A DNA stretch of 64,000 nt from Enoplolaimus lenunculus (GCA_030248215.1 JASANG010001228.1:1-64000); one strand, 5' to 3'. Shown: positions 1-11,455, numbered from the stretch's first letter. Translations and numbers: made by a program. Notes: generated from the sequence alone by a model not told the origin.

Positions 1-452
1 GGAGACAGTGAATGTGACTAACCATTTTCGCAGTGTAAAAAAACTTTCCATTGCGTGTTTAAAGTTATCGAAAACCCTTGCATGCTTCATTTAAAAATGT
101 TTAGCCTGCCCTAGCAAGGTGAGCTAGCTACGCGCGTGAAAGATAATAATTTTATTATTCAAATTATGATAAATCACGTTTGTCTTGCGAACTTTTACCG
201 GCTCAGGTCTGTATTATATCTTCCGGTGTAAAATGATTGATGTTATAGTTGAATTTGGTCGAAATTTTCTTCGTTTTATTTGAAAAGTTTTCAGGTCGGA
301 ACAAAGTTTTTTTGAAACCATAATTCGGATCATGCAGATTTACAGCGAGCTTGCAACATAACTGATGTATTAAATAAATTGAAGTTGCGGTAATCGAGAT
401 GGGACGTCAGGGCGGTGGCCTACCCCCAGTCTGGGTTCAGTAGTGTCAGAGT
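1..452. other. no gene seen; degenerate repeat R10 at about 60-140
   Basis: I see no coding exon here. The stretch ending in a CTAGCAAGGTGAGCTAGCTA-like sequence near 115-140 matches one end of the R10 repeat found whole at 16090-16243. The rest is unclassified AT-rich sequence. Confidence 0.5.
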
Positions 453-664
453 CCATAATATTCTCAAATGTCTATAGCACCTATCAAGTGATAAGTTTTC
501 AAACTGTCGAACACGTGCAGTTCCGGATTTCAAAATTTGTATAGGAATAGGACAAATTAGGTCTGAAAAATGTGCTGATTTTTGGAGCTTACCATGTGCG
601 GATTCGAATGTTACAATACCTATCACCAACTGGTTAATGATGCTATATACATTTGAGAATACGG
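453..664. mobile_element. R5 MITE copy
   Basis: About 210 bp with inverted ends related to CGTATTCTCAAATGTGTGTA, followed inside each end by a CACCAGTTGGTGATAGG-type stretch. The right end reads ATTTGAGAATACGGGCC. No coding capacity. At least ten copies lie in the window. Confidence 0.8.
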
Positions 665-710
665 GCCCAGATGTTAACGAGGGTGTATATATTATTTAAT
701 AAAGATTGTA

Positions 711-853
711 GCCCATGTTACTTTTAGGGCCGTCCCGGTTTCTGGTAGGTTTGTAAAAGAGTTAGCTTAGATTCTAGATTACATTTTTTCGTTAGACTTG
801 GGCTTAGGCTTATGCTTTTGCTACGCTTAGGTGTAGGCTGAGCCACATTGGCC
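711..853. mobile_element. R2 MITE copy (TTAGGC-bearing)
   Basis: Left end CCCATGTTACTTTTAGGGCC, right end CACATTGGCC, with TTAGGC-like hexamers inside. It sits just upstream of the candidate terminal exon at 886, probably inside that gene's last intron. Confidence 0.65.
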
Positions 854-885
854 ATGAAGTTTGCTATTAACTGTCCATATTTCAG

Positions 886-1077
886 CCGTTTATCAGTCCT
901 GACTTCGACCAATTACCACGTATCGGCTATGCAAATGCTGCTTGCATGGGATTGGCCAAAAAATTGTCCAGTATTAAATTAATAAAGATCGAAACAGTTT
1001 TTCAACAGAAATTCGAGAAAAAAAAATTGAAACATCCAATCATTATTCAATGGCTGTCTTCTCTAAAACCAGAATAA
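886..1077 (+). CDS. terminal exon of an unidentified gene (partial)
   Basis: An acceptor, CATATTTCAG, at 876-885 opens 63 codons in phase 0, ending in TAA. The peptide begins PFISPDFDQLPRIGYANAAC and ends IIIQWLSSLKPE. Composition is protein-like: Asp and Pro early, a Lys-rich middle (QQKFEKKKLKH), and no low-complexity runs. I do not recognise the family. Upstream exons are not apparent in 1-700, which is occupied by R10, R5 and R2 repeats, so the rest of the gene probably lies beyond the left edge or was missed. It could instead be a chance open frame: 63 codons is suggestive but not conclusive in AT-rich DNA. Confidence 0.45.
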   Translation, partial: PFISPDFDQLPRIGYANAACMGLAKKLSSIKLIKIETVFQQKFEKKKLKHPIIIQWLSSLKPE

Positions 1078-1231
1078 TATTTTGTTTTAATTCAGTTCAC
1101 ATTTAAATTCTGTCGCTTTGCGCCATAGAAGTAGTAAATCAGACAAGAATAGGCAATTACACAACTTTAGACGAATACTTTTTGTATTATCTTTCTAAAA
1201 GGCTCGCCGGCCATCATGAGTTATTGGTAGC

Positions 1232-1301
1232 GACAAAGCATATATATTACATATATATATATATATTTATATATATACATATATATAGATATATATAGAA
1301 A
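1232..1301. repeat. (TA)n-rich tract
   Basis: Imperfect ATATAT microsatellite of about 70 bp. Confidence 0.9.
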
Positions 1302-1726
1302 ACTTTTGTCTAAGATAGAATTCTTTCAAATGCTATTGATAAATTTCCTATGTTAGGGGAAGGGTGGGACGAAAGTATCTCATTGGAGGAACGTTGACCC
1401 CCTTGCAGTTTGCGGCTTTGGTACGAGTGTTTTTGTATAATTGCACAACTTACGTTAATGTTATATTTAATGTTCATGTATTCGGTACTTTTAGCTTTCA
1501 TTAGTCTTATTGAATTTTAGTAGAGTCTATTTTAAATAGCTTAAGTTATACTTAAAGTGATGTGCTTTGGGTATTTTTTGTATATCCGGATATCGCTACT
1601 TAAATCGTTAGCGGATAAGGGTCAAATTTGGCTGGCTTGAATTGAAATTTCGAATTTTTGTATTTTTTGTTACATTTTGTCGTTATGAAAGCTGATTTTT
1701 GAGTTACGTTAGTTTTTACTCAGGGT

Positions 1727-1910
1727 TCGATGGTCGAAATCCGGTTCCAGACGCGTAGCCGGTTCAAATTGCACGGGGGAGCGAAAACGGTTTCAGAACG
1801 GGAGTACATGAATTTAGTACAAACGAAATTGAAATTTTCCAGGGGGCAAAAAAGTTTTCGGCAAGGCGGTTGAGCGTTTAAGCCCCCTTTTGACTGCGAG
1901 CCCATTTGGT
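1727..1910. repeat. degenerate R10-related repeat
   Basis: Shares the GCGTAGCC..., CAGGGGGCAAAA and AAGCCCCC blocks of the R10 family. It gives rise to spurious minus-strand open frames. Confidence 0.45.
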
Positions 1911-2069
1911 GTCAATATGTACAAATGATTAAATATTGACAAATATTCATTTTCGAATGGATATTTTCTGTTTCGTATATCGGATTTTCTCTGCAAGCTG
2001 TACTCAACTTCCAATCTATTGCATCTTTTTAAAAATTCCACTACGTTCAGCATTTGCTTTATTCAATCT

Positions 2070-2298
2070 AGGCCCATATTCTCAAATATGTATAGCAACT
2101 ATCATCAGTTAGTAATATGTTTTCAAACTTACTTTAATACTATTGCAGTTGTTGAACTCAAAACTGGTACAGTAGTAGAGCAAATCATATGCGAAAATAA
2201 TGTGCTGAATTTTCAGTTTCAGCATTCGCTGGTTCAAAAGTTATAAGACCTATCACCAGCTGGTATTAGGTGCTACACACATTTGAGAATACGGGCTC
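2070..2298. mobile_element. R5 MITE copy
   Basis: Ends CCATATTCTCAAATATGTAT and ACACATTTGAGAATACGGGC, about 229 bp, with the CATCAGTTAGTAATATG and CCAGCTGGTATTAGG sub-terminal blocks typical of R5. Confidence 0.85.
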
Positions 2299-2299
2299 T

Positions 2300-3090
2300 A
2301 ATGTCAACAAGCCGCCTTAAATTAGCTTTCATGCTGTTGACTAACTGAAAGACTGTATATATTTCAGCTTTAAAGTATACTTTGGTTCTTTTTTGCTAAA
2401 TTTGGAAAAGTTTTCGTTAATAATTAAATTTTAAAGTTAACCTAAAAAGTTTCAGTTGAAATGAGAAGAAAACCAACTCTTGAGATTTTGTCGAAGTCTT
2501 GTGACTACAGTTTGTCTGCTGATGGGCTCTGAAGATTTAGTGTAAGGGCAAAGAATAATTTCAGTATTAACATAAACGTTTTTAATGCGGTCAAAAACAA
2601 TTTTTGTCCGTCAAAAATTTTTTCTAGAGGGGCGTAGATGTTTGTAGACAAAACAGAGCCCTCCCCCCCGTCGGTCATTACTTTGTAGTTGCGGTCATGA
2701 TTGGCTTGTTTCTTGCAACAAATACCTTTATTGTAGTTTTGACTTGAAAACCTAAATTGAAGATTTGATTAGGAACACAAAAGCTTAAAACGCTGTAGGT
2801 ATAATGAATAAAATTAAATATTTCACTTTTGGCTTAACGTTCGCGAAACTGCCGTAGCTAGCAAAGCTTTTGCGGTATCACACCGAGGTTTTGGCAATGA
2901 TTTACGACTGTCAAATGGTATTTTAAGATTAATTATTACTGATTTGACGGAAATATATTTTTTATCAAAATTTTTTTAAGGAAACAGCAAAAATAATTAA
3001 CGTAAATGTGCGTGTAAATGCTTTAATATACACTTGATTTAAGGTTAAAACTTGAAAATACGTTAACATTATCTGTAACGGATTCGGTTG
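2300..3090. other. no confident gene; short R10-like fragment
   Basis: Mostly AT-rich unclassified DNA. A CTAGAGGGGCGTAGATG block with following C-run near 2625-2675 resembles R10. A TTTCAG at about 2450-2455 is followed by about 23 open codons to a TGA, too weak to call. Confidence 0.4.
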
Positions 3091-3093
3091 CAG

Positions 3094-3670
3094 AGATGTG
3101 ATTAATGGACGAATTGGTCCAGGTAAACCGCAAGGGCCCATCCGTCGGGAGCCTACAGGAATTAGCTAGTGGAAGACTGAATTAGCCCTGAAAGCACACC
3201 TGACATTGAGACAGCAGAACTTAGAAACTACGATGCTCAATCTTATTAGGTTTATGTTTAAGCTTACGCTTCTATTTTTTCTTGATAACACAAAATATTA
3301 GTTTTGTGTCGGTTTGATGGGAAGTGCGACCCGGCCAATGTAAAGAACAAGGACGGAACAGTATTATAAGCATATTCCTAAGCCCAAACTTAAGCCAGAT
3401 CCAAGCAAAAAATAGTCTAAAGCGTAAGCTTACTCTTTTCTAGTCCCATAGAAAACCGTTTCGCCCCTGATCTTTACATGACTACGCTTAGCCTTATGAT
3501 TACTGCTCATGCCGTTTCGGCCAAAAATTCAGCGTCCATGATATACCTTGATTTCCTCAACTTGCTGCGATATTTAGGTTAGCTATGAAATTAGCAATAG
3601 AACTAAATGCAGTTTTGTTTGCAGCTCAAACTATTAAAGGTTACAGTTTGTTGGTGTTCATAATCTGCTG
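3094..3670 (+). CDS. three phase-compatible candidate exons, unidentified (partial)
   Basis: Exon a 3094-3122 is a 29-nt microexon between GGTTGCAG and GTAAAC (peptide DVINGRIGP). Exon b 3533-3577 lies between AAATTCAG and GTTAGC (SMIYLDFLNLLRYL). Exon c 3625-3670 lies between TTTGCAG and GTATGC (QTIKGYSLLVFIIC). The one-base overhang of each donor fits the next acceptor, and the b/c join reads straight through. The peptide is hydrophobic towards its end, suggesting a membrane segment. An R1 MITE occupies the a-b intron. No start or stop was found, and the exons are short, so this may be coincidence. Family unknown. Confidence 0.3.
3333..3482. mobile_element. R1 MITE copy (TTAGGC-bearing)
   Basis: Left end GGCCAATGTAAAGAACAAGG, right end CCCCTGATCTTTACATG, with the inner block GTCTAAAGCGTAAGCTTACT and a few CCTAAG units. 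Confidence 0.8.
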
Positions 3671-3779
3671 GTATGCCCGGTCGTTATCGTTTGTCAAATA
3701 CCATCAAACATACCTCAAGGTTTTTTTAAAATTTACGATTATTTGTTTATGAATAAAGTTTCTAAATTTGCTTGCGACA

Positions 3780-4490
3780 GACAAGCAAATTGATAAGGAT
3801 ATACAAGACATATCAAGAGTGGATAATCGCTATTTATTAACAAGAGTGTACAACTGGGCACATTCTGTGTAGAAAACAATGTAGTCGGCACTCGTTGCGT
3901 TTTTGCCCTACTCCCCACTTTATTTAGAGGGGGGTACAACCGGTGCGTACCATGACACTTTATGTACGCAGCAGCAAACATTCTTCCGTTATAGTTTAAT
4001 TTAGGGGTATTCATGTGATACCGACCCCTCTAAACAAGGGGGGTCGGCCAAAAACGCAACGCTCGGTGGTACATTTTGTACCATGCGGGACACCAAAAGT
4101 TGCACACTCTTGTCATTATCCTCTCTTGGTTATATCACAAGAGTGCCTGATATTTAACAAGAGTGTGCAACTATTTGGGCTATGTCTGATGCCAAATTTA
4201 CGAACACACATTGCGTTTCCGGCCGACCCTACCCCCGTAATTTAGGGGGTTGATATTGCATGCAATATATACGAATGAACGAGCATAGAAGTTTTGAAAA
4301 ACGGAGTATTTTTGAAGGCAATAACGTACCATGAAATTATAAAGTTGGCACAAGTGGAACCCCCTAAATAAGGGGGAAGGCTAAAAACGCAACGTGCGCT
4401 GATTACATCTGATTATATTCTTTTGTGCACAGAATGAACCCTGTTGCACACTCTTGATATATAAATATCATCCACTCTTGCTTTTATTAA
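3780..4490. repeat. cluster of inverted repeats around CCCCCTAAATAAGGGGG
   Basis: Three blocks, near 3910-3935, 4020-4055 and 4355-4400, each carry a short palindrome of the type ACCCCCTAAATAAGGGGG followed by GGCCAAAAACGCAACG. The intervening arms carry repeated AACAAGAGTG/CACTCTTG motifs. This looks like two or three nested or tandem MITE copies. The open frames inside it are by-products of the repeat. Confidence 0.6.
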
Positions 4491-5017
4491 TCGTTTATGA
4501 ACCGAATTTCTTTCTGCAACACGTCAAACCTTCACGTATTTCAATCCTGTTGTTGATTGAGTTAAAACCGTTCAGTCCCTTGAGGCGAGGGAGGGGGTGT
4601 GTCACGGTGATATCAAACACAACCTCTCGACAATCGTCCCTTCGGCACTGAGATTCATCCGGACCAGCACTCAAAGTTGGGTCCACGGGAGCTCAGTCAT
4701 TCTGGAACAATTAAACCTCCAAACACACCAATTTTAGCACCGATTCTACGTCATACGATGAAAGTCTTGCATGATTTGTTGAAATTTTTACCACCCTCAC
4801 ACCCTTGCATGATGAGCTGACTACGGACCGGAATTGGTCCAAATACAGTCCAAAATATCCGTGTTTAAATTTAAAACAAAATTTAAAATTAAAAGAGGTT
4901 TCCTCTGATTTTTCAATCCAAAAATTAAAAATTAGATTAGTAGCGGTTAGTACGCAGACCGCTGTAAGTGATAATTAAGTCTCAGAAGTATTTTTGTTTT
5001 CAGTGGACGTCAGACTG

Positions 5018-5046
5018 ATATATATATACATAGATATATATAAATA

Positions 5047-5131
<85 letters not shown>
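5018..5131. repeat. (TA)n microsatellite
   Basis: About 110 bp of nearly uninterrupted TA dinucleotide. Confidence 0.95.
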
Positions 5132-5134
<3 letters not shown>

Positions 5135-5338
5135 CGGATACAAACGATTGGATCAGAGCCGGCAGCTAAAACGACTAAATTATTGTTTTTAAAATAGAAT
5201 TTGTAACTTTCTTACCCTTAGCTTCACAAGATGATTTGATTTTTTGAAAGTTTCATAGCGGAAGCATTATTTTTCAAACCAACAACGATTTGCAGTTTTT
5301 ATGTTACTAAAGTCGAACGAACTTTTGAACACAATAGG

Positions 5339-5659
5339 GTGTCCACCCAGCCTGCCGTAAAATGGTTGGATTTTGAAACTTTGTGCATAGTTGAGCTTTT
5401 CATGACCTCCCCTGATGATTTCACGCCTAAATTTGAATTTTTGCAAAATTCATTTTTTCAAGGCCACAAAGTTCGCAAATTTTTTAAATCCAACGATTTT
5501 TGGGTAATGCGAACTGTGGAGATAACGGAAAATCACCCTAAGTTCCTGCTCCATATTTTATTAACGGTTGCTTATTGCAAAAAAGGTTTGGAATTTGCTG
5601 GCTCAGTATTCACTGCAAGCGAGGTTTTTGAGGATTTACAGATGAAATTATTTCTGTAA
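5339..5659 (+). CDS. unclassified open frame, 106 codons
   Basis: An open frame that starts with GTG rather than ATG and contains STQPAVKWLDFETLCI, then a Phe/Lys-rich stretch (KVRKFFKSNDFWVMR) and VEITENHPKFLLHILLTVAY. Composition is protein-like, but there is no good start, no clear upstream acceptor and no family I recognise. It could be a decayed transposon reading frame or an exon of a lost gene. It lies between a (TA)n tract and an R1 element. Confidence 0.2.
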   Translation: MSTQPAVKWLDFETLCIVELFMTSPDDFTPKFEFLQNSFFQGHKVRKFFKSNDFWVMRTVEITENHPKFLLHILLTVAYCKKGLEFAGSVFTASEVFEDLQMKLFL

Positions 5660-5841
5660 AGGGAAATTAACTTAAAAGTAATATTTTCTGTTCGGATAAT
5701 ACGAGCCATGCTGTCTTGAGTGAAAATGATTGGTTCAACTTCAGACGCTAAACGTGACTAAAATTGAATAGAACAGCAGTTGGTCTTAAATTTTAGCCAC
5801 GATTTTACTAGAAACCTGACGTATCTTCACCAATGCCGTGT

Positions 5842-6106
5842 AGGGTCCGTAAAGAACAGGGGCGGAACTGTATTATAGGCGTATACCATAAGCCTAATCC
5901 TAAGTCTAAATCTAAGCCTAAGCGTAAGAATGAGCATATTTCTAAGCCTAAGCCTAAACCTAAGCATAAGCCTAAGCCTAAGCGTAAGAATGAGGATATT
6001 GCTAAACCTACGCCTAAACCAAGCAAAAAATTAGTCTAAAGCTTAAAAGCTTACTCTGTTGCTGTCCCACAGAAAAACTCTCCGCTGCTGATCTTTACAT
6101 GAGCCA
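5842..6106. mobile_element. R1 MITE copy with CCTAAG array
   Basis: Left end CGTAAAGAACAGGGGCGGAA, right end GATCTTTACATG. Between them lies a run of CCTAAG/CCTAAA hexamers interrupted by CGTAAGAATGAG blocks. The K-P-K-P and L-S-L-S open frames here are products of the array. Confidence 0.85.
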
Positions 6107-6225
6107 ATGTGTGAAACATCCAGTTAGTAATATGTTTTCAAACAAGCGAACTGTGGCAGCTACAAATATCGTCGATACGACATTGACTTAGGTAAATGTG
6201 TCAAATTTTAACGTTCTTAGCTAAG

Positions 6226-6300
6226 TGGTCAGGACGGGTTTATGGGGAGCAAGGTATCGATCCTTCATACCCCTCATCAGGCTCCATTCCTCATAGTTTT
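6226..6300 (+). repeat. possible tRNA-derived SINE fragment
   Basis: TTAGCTAAGTGGTCAGGACG resembles a pol III A box and AAGGTATCGATCC, about 40 bp on, a degraded B box. No tail or second copy was identified. Confidence 0.25.
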
Positions 6301-6984
6301 TCACAACAAAATAGCCCAACTAAGAAACGTGTCAAATGTTTCGTCTTACGCTTTCCAAACCCTTTTTGCCACAGTTAATTGACAGTTTAACGTCAGACCA
6401 TATGAACAGGACACTGTATTCTGAAGGACAACTGAGACACGCCAAGATTTCATATCCTATTTACCCTTAAGCTTGAGGCTTATTTTGCCAATATCCACGA
6501 TGCAACAGCGGTTTGAACAATGGTTCGGCAATTTAAAAACGGCCCGTTTGGTCGTTAATGTATTTTTATTTCGTATTTACCTATTGAGTTTCAGATTTCA
6601 AGTGCGGTTGAGATTTTTAGATTTCAATACGCCTATCAGTAGCAGTTTTCGTAGCTCAAACAGGATAATACTTCGACGATATTAAACCGATATGGTTTGT
6701 AAGATAAAGGTTTCTGGCGGCGTCCAAGAACGAGACGGCTCAAATATTACAGGGGGACTGATATTTGTTTTGCCTTTCCAGACAGTACCCGCCTTGCTAT
6801 TTGGTTCTGAACGGTGATTTATTGTTCAGTTCAGGTCGAGTGCTTGGGAACAAACATTTCTATAATTTCTCGTTGAAATATACTTTTTAAGACTTGAGTA
6901 TGCTGCTACGAATGTAGGTAACATATACTTTGAGTAATTAAATCAAATTATATTCTGAAACGTTGATACAGGAAACATTTAAGC

Positions 6985-7145
6985 CAGCTCATTAGCATTA
7001 GGCTGTATCCATTTATGGACTCTAAATTAGGGAAACAGACTCCTATTAATTCGGACTCAAAAGGCCGTTCGAATCTAATTACCTCCGTCCCACCTATTCG
7101 GGTGACTACAGTAAACAGGGTACAACCGGAGATGAAAAACCCGGC
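6985..7145. repeat. R4 MITE remnant joined to R13 repeat
   Basis: CCATTTATGGACTCTAAATT and CTATTCGGGTGACTACAGTA are pieces of R4. They run directly into GGGTACAACCGGAGATGAAA, the head of R13. Confidence 0.55.
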
Positions 7146-7227
7146 ACCAGAGTCAGAGGTCGATTTTTGGCCGGAAACAGGACCGTAGGCAAACATCCGG
7201 TTGCCCTCTACTGCTGAGTCATTAGCT

Positions 7228-7450
7228 ACGTCCAAAAGGCCGTTGGCTATAGCACCAATATACCAGTTAGCGATAGGTTTTCAAACGAACGAACTTTGGA
7301 CATTTTTACTAAATAAATACCTCCCTGTTGTAAGAAAAAAGCCACCACGTAGAACACTTCCAAATTGATAAAGTCTATTTGAACTGGTCAAAAGGCATAC
7401 GATCTATTGCTAACTGGTGATAGGTGATACGCACAGCTGAGAATACGGGT
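7228..7450. mobile_element. R5 MITE copy
   Basis: Right end GCACAGCTGAGAATACGGGT, with inner GTTAGCGATAGGTTTTCAAAC and CTAACTGGTGATAGGTG blocks. The left terminus is degraded. Confidence 0.65.
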
Positions 7451-7609
7451 GATTGAGTATAATTCGGGTTTGATTTGATATTACAACTGGTTTCAAGTGG
7501 CAGACTTCGCTTACAGCGTCGCAGAAAACTTTATTCATAAGCGAATTTTAAAAAATGGCTACGTAAAACACATTACGAATTAATGTTTCTGCAATTTTAA
7601 CACCACATT

Positions 7610-7740
7610 TCTCATGTCCCCTCTGGCCACAGACCAGAGTGTCTAGCAACCAAACAAAACCATATCGGCCGTCTGGTGCAGCAACGACTGCTGCTATAAA
7701 TCATTTTCGACTTGAGGGCCAACAGGATTTTTTGGGTTTT
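7610..7740 (+). CDS. weak candidate exon
   Basis: After the acceptor TGGCCACAG the frame is open and reads TRVSSNQTKPYRPSGAATTA then AINHFRLEGQQDF. No good donor is visible before the R1 element at 7786. Unidentified. Confidence 0.2.
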
Positions 7741-7785
7741 TTCTTCAAAATTAATCACTGTCTTTTAAATTTTTTTAAGAAAGTT

Positions 7786-8233
7786 GGCCAATGCAAAGAA
7801 CAGGGCGGAACAGGGGTATAAGCGTATTTCCAAGCCTAAGCCTCATTCTAAGCCTAAGCTTAAACGTAAGAATGAGTTTATTCCTAACCCAAAGCCTCAG
7901 ACTAAGCCTAAGCGTAAGAATGAGTTTATTCCTAAGCCTAAGCCTCAGTCTAAGCCTAAGCCTAAGCGTAAGAATGAGTTTATTCCTAAGCCTAAGCCTC
8001 AGCCTAAGCTTAAGCGTAAGAATGAGTTTATTTCTAAGCCTAAGCCTCTAGCCTAAGCCTAAGCCTAAGCGTAAGAATGAGTTTATTCCTAAGCCTAAGT
8101 GTAAGAATGTGTTTATTCCTAAGCTTAAGCCTAAGCCTAAACCGAAGCCGAGCAAAAAAATTAGTCTAAAGCTTAAGCTTACACTATTCTAGTCCCATAG
8201 AGCAAACGTTCGGCCCCTGATCTTTACATGGAC
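7786..8233. mobile_element. R1 MITE copy with long CCTAAG array
   Basis: GGCCAATGCAAAGAACAGGG to CCCCTGATCTTTACATGG. The interior holds about five repeats of a unit made of CCTAAGCCTAAGC plus CGTAAGAATGAGTTTATT. Confidence 0.9.
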
Positions 8234-8267
8234 CAGAGCGTTAAAGACGCTCTTCCGTGTATTCTTG

Positions 8268-8482
8268 GCTCGTATTTTCAAATATGTGTAGCACCTGGCA
8301 CCAGTTGCTGATAGGTCTTCTGAACTTTCGATCCAGTGTATTTTAACGCTCAAAATTTAGTACATTTTTCGCATATAATTTGTTTCACCACTGTAATATT
8401 TGAGTTCACAACAACTGCTATAGTTAGTGAGTTTGAAGACCTATTACTAATTGCCGGTAGGTGCTACTTGACAATACGGCTT
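8268..8482. mobile_element. R5 MITE copy
   Basis: Begins CGTATTTTCAAATATGTGTA. The matching end near 8450-8480 is partly lost. Confidence 0.7.
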
Positions 8483-8819
8483 TTGGTCTGCACTGCTAGC
8501 GCACGTATAGAAAACATTTGTTAGCAAAAAACACCAGTGCAGGCGTTTGTATTGTTCGACAAATAGGCTGTTGTACACTTGCTTCCATATTTACATTTAG
8601 GAGGCCTAGTGTCTGGCTCAGGCTTAGGTATAAGTTTGCTTATATCTGAGCGAAAGTCTATGCCTAAGCCATAAAGCAGCAGCAAGAGCATTTAGCTTCT
8701 GCGTTAACTGCAGGGGGAACGTGAGCCAGCGCCTAGAACGTCGTTCAAAATTCGTTTCCTACCAGTTTGAGAGTTCAACGATACTAAGGCTGGTGTATAC
8801 TGAGTTGAACCTTTTTCGT

Positions 8820-9790
8820 CCCCGCCTAATATACCCTGGGCAGGACCAAGGTTAGCAATCCCCGGTCAGGACCAAGGTTAGCAATCCCCGGGCAGGACCG
8901 AGACTAGCAATGCCCGACCCCTCCCGGGGCGGTCTTAGCACCTTTAGGGAACCGCATACTGATTGGCTGAACGAACGTTTAAACGCACTTGAAAATATAA
9001 GACTAAAACAGGTGGTCATTTCAAAGCCCGTTGTAAGACGTATACCGGAAATTTTAGCAGAAACTTGGGTCAAAGTTTCTGAAACTATGGATAAAAATAA
9101 GCAAATTCAACTAGCACCTCAATTACAACCTTTAAGGACTCAGGTAATTTGAATCATGGTAAGAAATTCACCCCGGCCCAAGCTAATTATTCGATTACAG
9201 AAAAAGAATGTTTAGCCATAACAATAGCATTACATCAATACCGACAGTACTTAGTGGGAAATTTTGTACAAATGATGTTTCAACGTTATTTTTGGCTCTA
9301 CCATCCACGAAATGGTATAAAATTCCGTTATTAACAAAGTAATCCTCATGGTGTTTTGTTATCCAGCGTATTTGTCCAGGGGGAATATCTAACTTAACCG
9401 TATAGATACTCTTATAGGCGACCATTGCGGCTATGGACTCATCCGCTTGTTGCTCCCGCCTTATGCGATCTACTTCTACTGGAGCAGAATAGTCTCGCGT
9501 TACAGGTGGGGTCGGGTGGGTAGTGCTTTGCTTGTCCGACAACGGCTGCCTAATAATATGAGTATTATCCAGTGGCTCAGCTAGATTATTTTGAATTTTT
9601 GGTACTTGCGTTTTTGAATGTTGCCTTTCTACTGGGAGGTAACCTCCATTATTTATACTACTAGTTGTGTTTTTGGAAACATTTGGAGTCCTTGGGTCAT
9701 CTACCGAGGACCCAATATTGATTAAGTCTGTTTGTTGCAGTTCACGCGTTTTTGATCTAGTAATTATATTTACCCAATTTTCACACCCGT
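8820..9790. mobile_element. Ty3/gypsy-type LTR retroelement fossil, fragmentary
   Basis: Two blocks in opposite orientation. On the plus strand near 9150-9285 a peptide reads KKFTPAQANYSITEKECLAI, the hallmark RNase H segment of Ty3/gypsy polymerases. On the minus strand near 9195-9542 a peptide with RREQQADESIAAM, then HHEDYFVNNGILYHF, looks like the segment leading into the integrase. The element is clearly broken and rearranged: several breaks, most of the coding region gone, no LTR pair recognised. An old insertion. Confidence 0.7.
8834..8912. repeat. three tandem GGCAGGACCAAGGTTAGCAA units
   Basis: Three near-identical copies of a roughly 30-bp GC-rich unit in direct tandem, at the edge of the retroelement fossil. 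Confidence 0.7.
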
Positions 9791-10455
9791 GGACGCTATA
9801 AGACCATTTATTCAGTAGCAGTACGCACTATTTTCATACAAATTTACTATACTTAAGAAGCTGCATATGCCAGCTATTAAGATGATCCACAACCTTATGG
9901 GATTGTGTCAAAATTCCAAAAAAACATTGTAGTGGTCATATCATAAATCAGGTGTCCGAAAACAACACAAATGCTTCAAATAACAATGTGGATGCCTCAA
10001 TGATCCATAACAAGGATGGACAGACCACATGGGGGCCTTCGGTAGATCGTTTCGGGACAGTTTAGGCCTTGAATTGCAACTAATTGGGCACCCCCAAAAG
10101 TATTCGGTCTCTCCCGAAATAAAATTTCCTGCGGACGCAACTGTAGGTCAGGTGACATACCCGCGAAGTGGGTGTGGGTGTGTGAGTTCGCGATGCTGTT
10201 TACCGTTTTGTCTAAAGTACTTAATGCCGATTTTTATTGAAATTGACATAAATTTCACTAGACAATTGTGTTTTCTGGGAAATGTCTGTATTTTATATAT
10301 CTGGCAAAGAGCGTCTTTGTTGGTTTGGACTCAACTTTGTAAACAAACTCTGTTTTACTGCGTTAGCCTTGGGTGTTTTACATATTCCCAACACCTGTCA
10401 AAACTTGAAATTCTGTGTTAATATTTTATAGTTGCCGTAACAAAAATTCGTCTGC
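9791..10455. other. no gene seen
   Basis: A 130-codon open frame starts at 10029 (MGAFGRSFRDSLGLELQLIG). It lacks a recognisable domain and a splice context. It may be further fossil sequence or chance. Confidence 0.3.
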
Positions 10456-10759
10456 CCAAGTATAAAATTGAACCGGAACAGTCATATAAGCATATTGCTA
10501 AGTCTAAGCGTAGCCTAAGCCTAAGCCTACGCGTACGGATGGGCCTATTCCTAAGTCTAAGCGTAGCCTAAGCCTAAGCCTACGCGTACGGATGAGCCTA
10601 TTCCTATGTCTAAGCCTAAGCCTAAGCCTAAGCCTAAGTGTAAGGATTAGCCTATTCCTAAACCTAAGCCTAAGCCAAAGCAACAAATTTAGTCTACAGC
10701 TTAAACAGGCTCCATTACAGCCCTTTCGGAGTACGGCACGGCCCTGTTCTGTACATGGG
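10456..10759. mobile_element. R3 MITE copy with CCTAAG array
   Basis: Left side has GAACCGGAACAGTCATATAA, right end GGCCCTGTTCTGTACATGGG. The interior carries CCTAAG hexamers and CGTACGGATGAGCC blocks. Confidence 0.8.
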
Positions 10760-11014
10760 ACAATATGCCTCTGGCTTCTGGCACACTTCGCTTACCAAGA
10801 TTTCCTTCATAACCTGTGTTGGCTTTCCGTTGAGTACTGTTCATACATTCTCGTTGGAAATCCCTATAAAACCAGGACGTATCAAACTTTACCCAAACCC
10901 ACAATTTCGTATTGGTAATTGACGACTGTTAATTGAACTACGGTTCGCTTTGCTCGAGCGGCATTGGCTCGCTATCACAAAGTTCTGGATCCACTATTTG
11001 TGTACGACAGCGTA

Positions 11015-11090
11015 CCGTGACGGATGGCGCCGGACAGGGTTAAGATAATTAAAAAGTATAGCGCAACCCTTATTGGCTATTCGATTTAGT
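11015..11090. repeat. GC-rich repeat with GGCGCCGGACAGGGTTAAG
   Basis: CGGATGGCGCCGGACAGGGT followed by AGTATAGCGCAACCCTTAT. Related sequence recurs at 13545-13650 and, inverted, at 31812-31930. Confidence 0.55.
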
Positions 11091-11296
11091 GAAGAATCGT
11101 CCATGACATCTCATTAGTTCGATTTCTTAATGATTCAAGACTGTCTGCAGTGTGGTATAGGTTAACTTTTTGCTTAAATTGCCATCAGACTCTTGTTGTT
11201 AGCTTAGATTTTGGAGTGACCTTAGCGACTATTAACAATAGCATCGGATTTTATTAAGTTGCAGTTGAGCGCTTGTAACAGATTTTAACATATTTG

Positions 11297-11455
11297 TGCC
11301 AGTGTAAAGAACAGGGGCGGGAGAGTATTTTATAAGCATATTCCTAAGCCTAAGCGTAAGCCTAAGCTTAAGCCAAGCAAAAAATTAGTCTAAAGATTAA
11401 GCTTACTCTATTGCAGTCCCACAGAGAAACGTTCCACCCCTGATCTTTACATGGT
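11297..11455. mobile_element. R1 MITE copy
   Basis: CCAGTGTAAAGAACAGGGGC to CCCCTGATCTTTACATGG, with a short CCTAAG interior. Confidence 0.85.

Noticed and set aside
3739-4245. Open frames on both strands near the CCCCCTAAATAAGGGGG palindromes
   Set aside because: They fall entirely within the palindromic repeat cluster.
6948-7235. Minus-strand 95-codon open frame
   Set aside because: Built from R4 and R13 repeat fragments.
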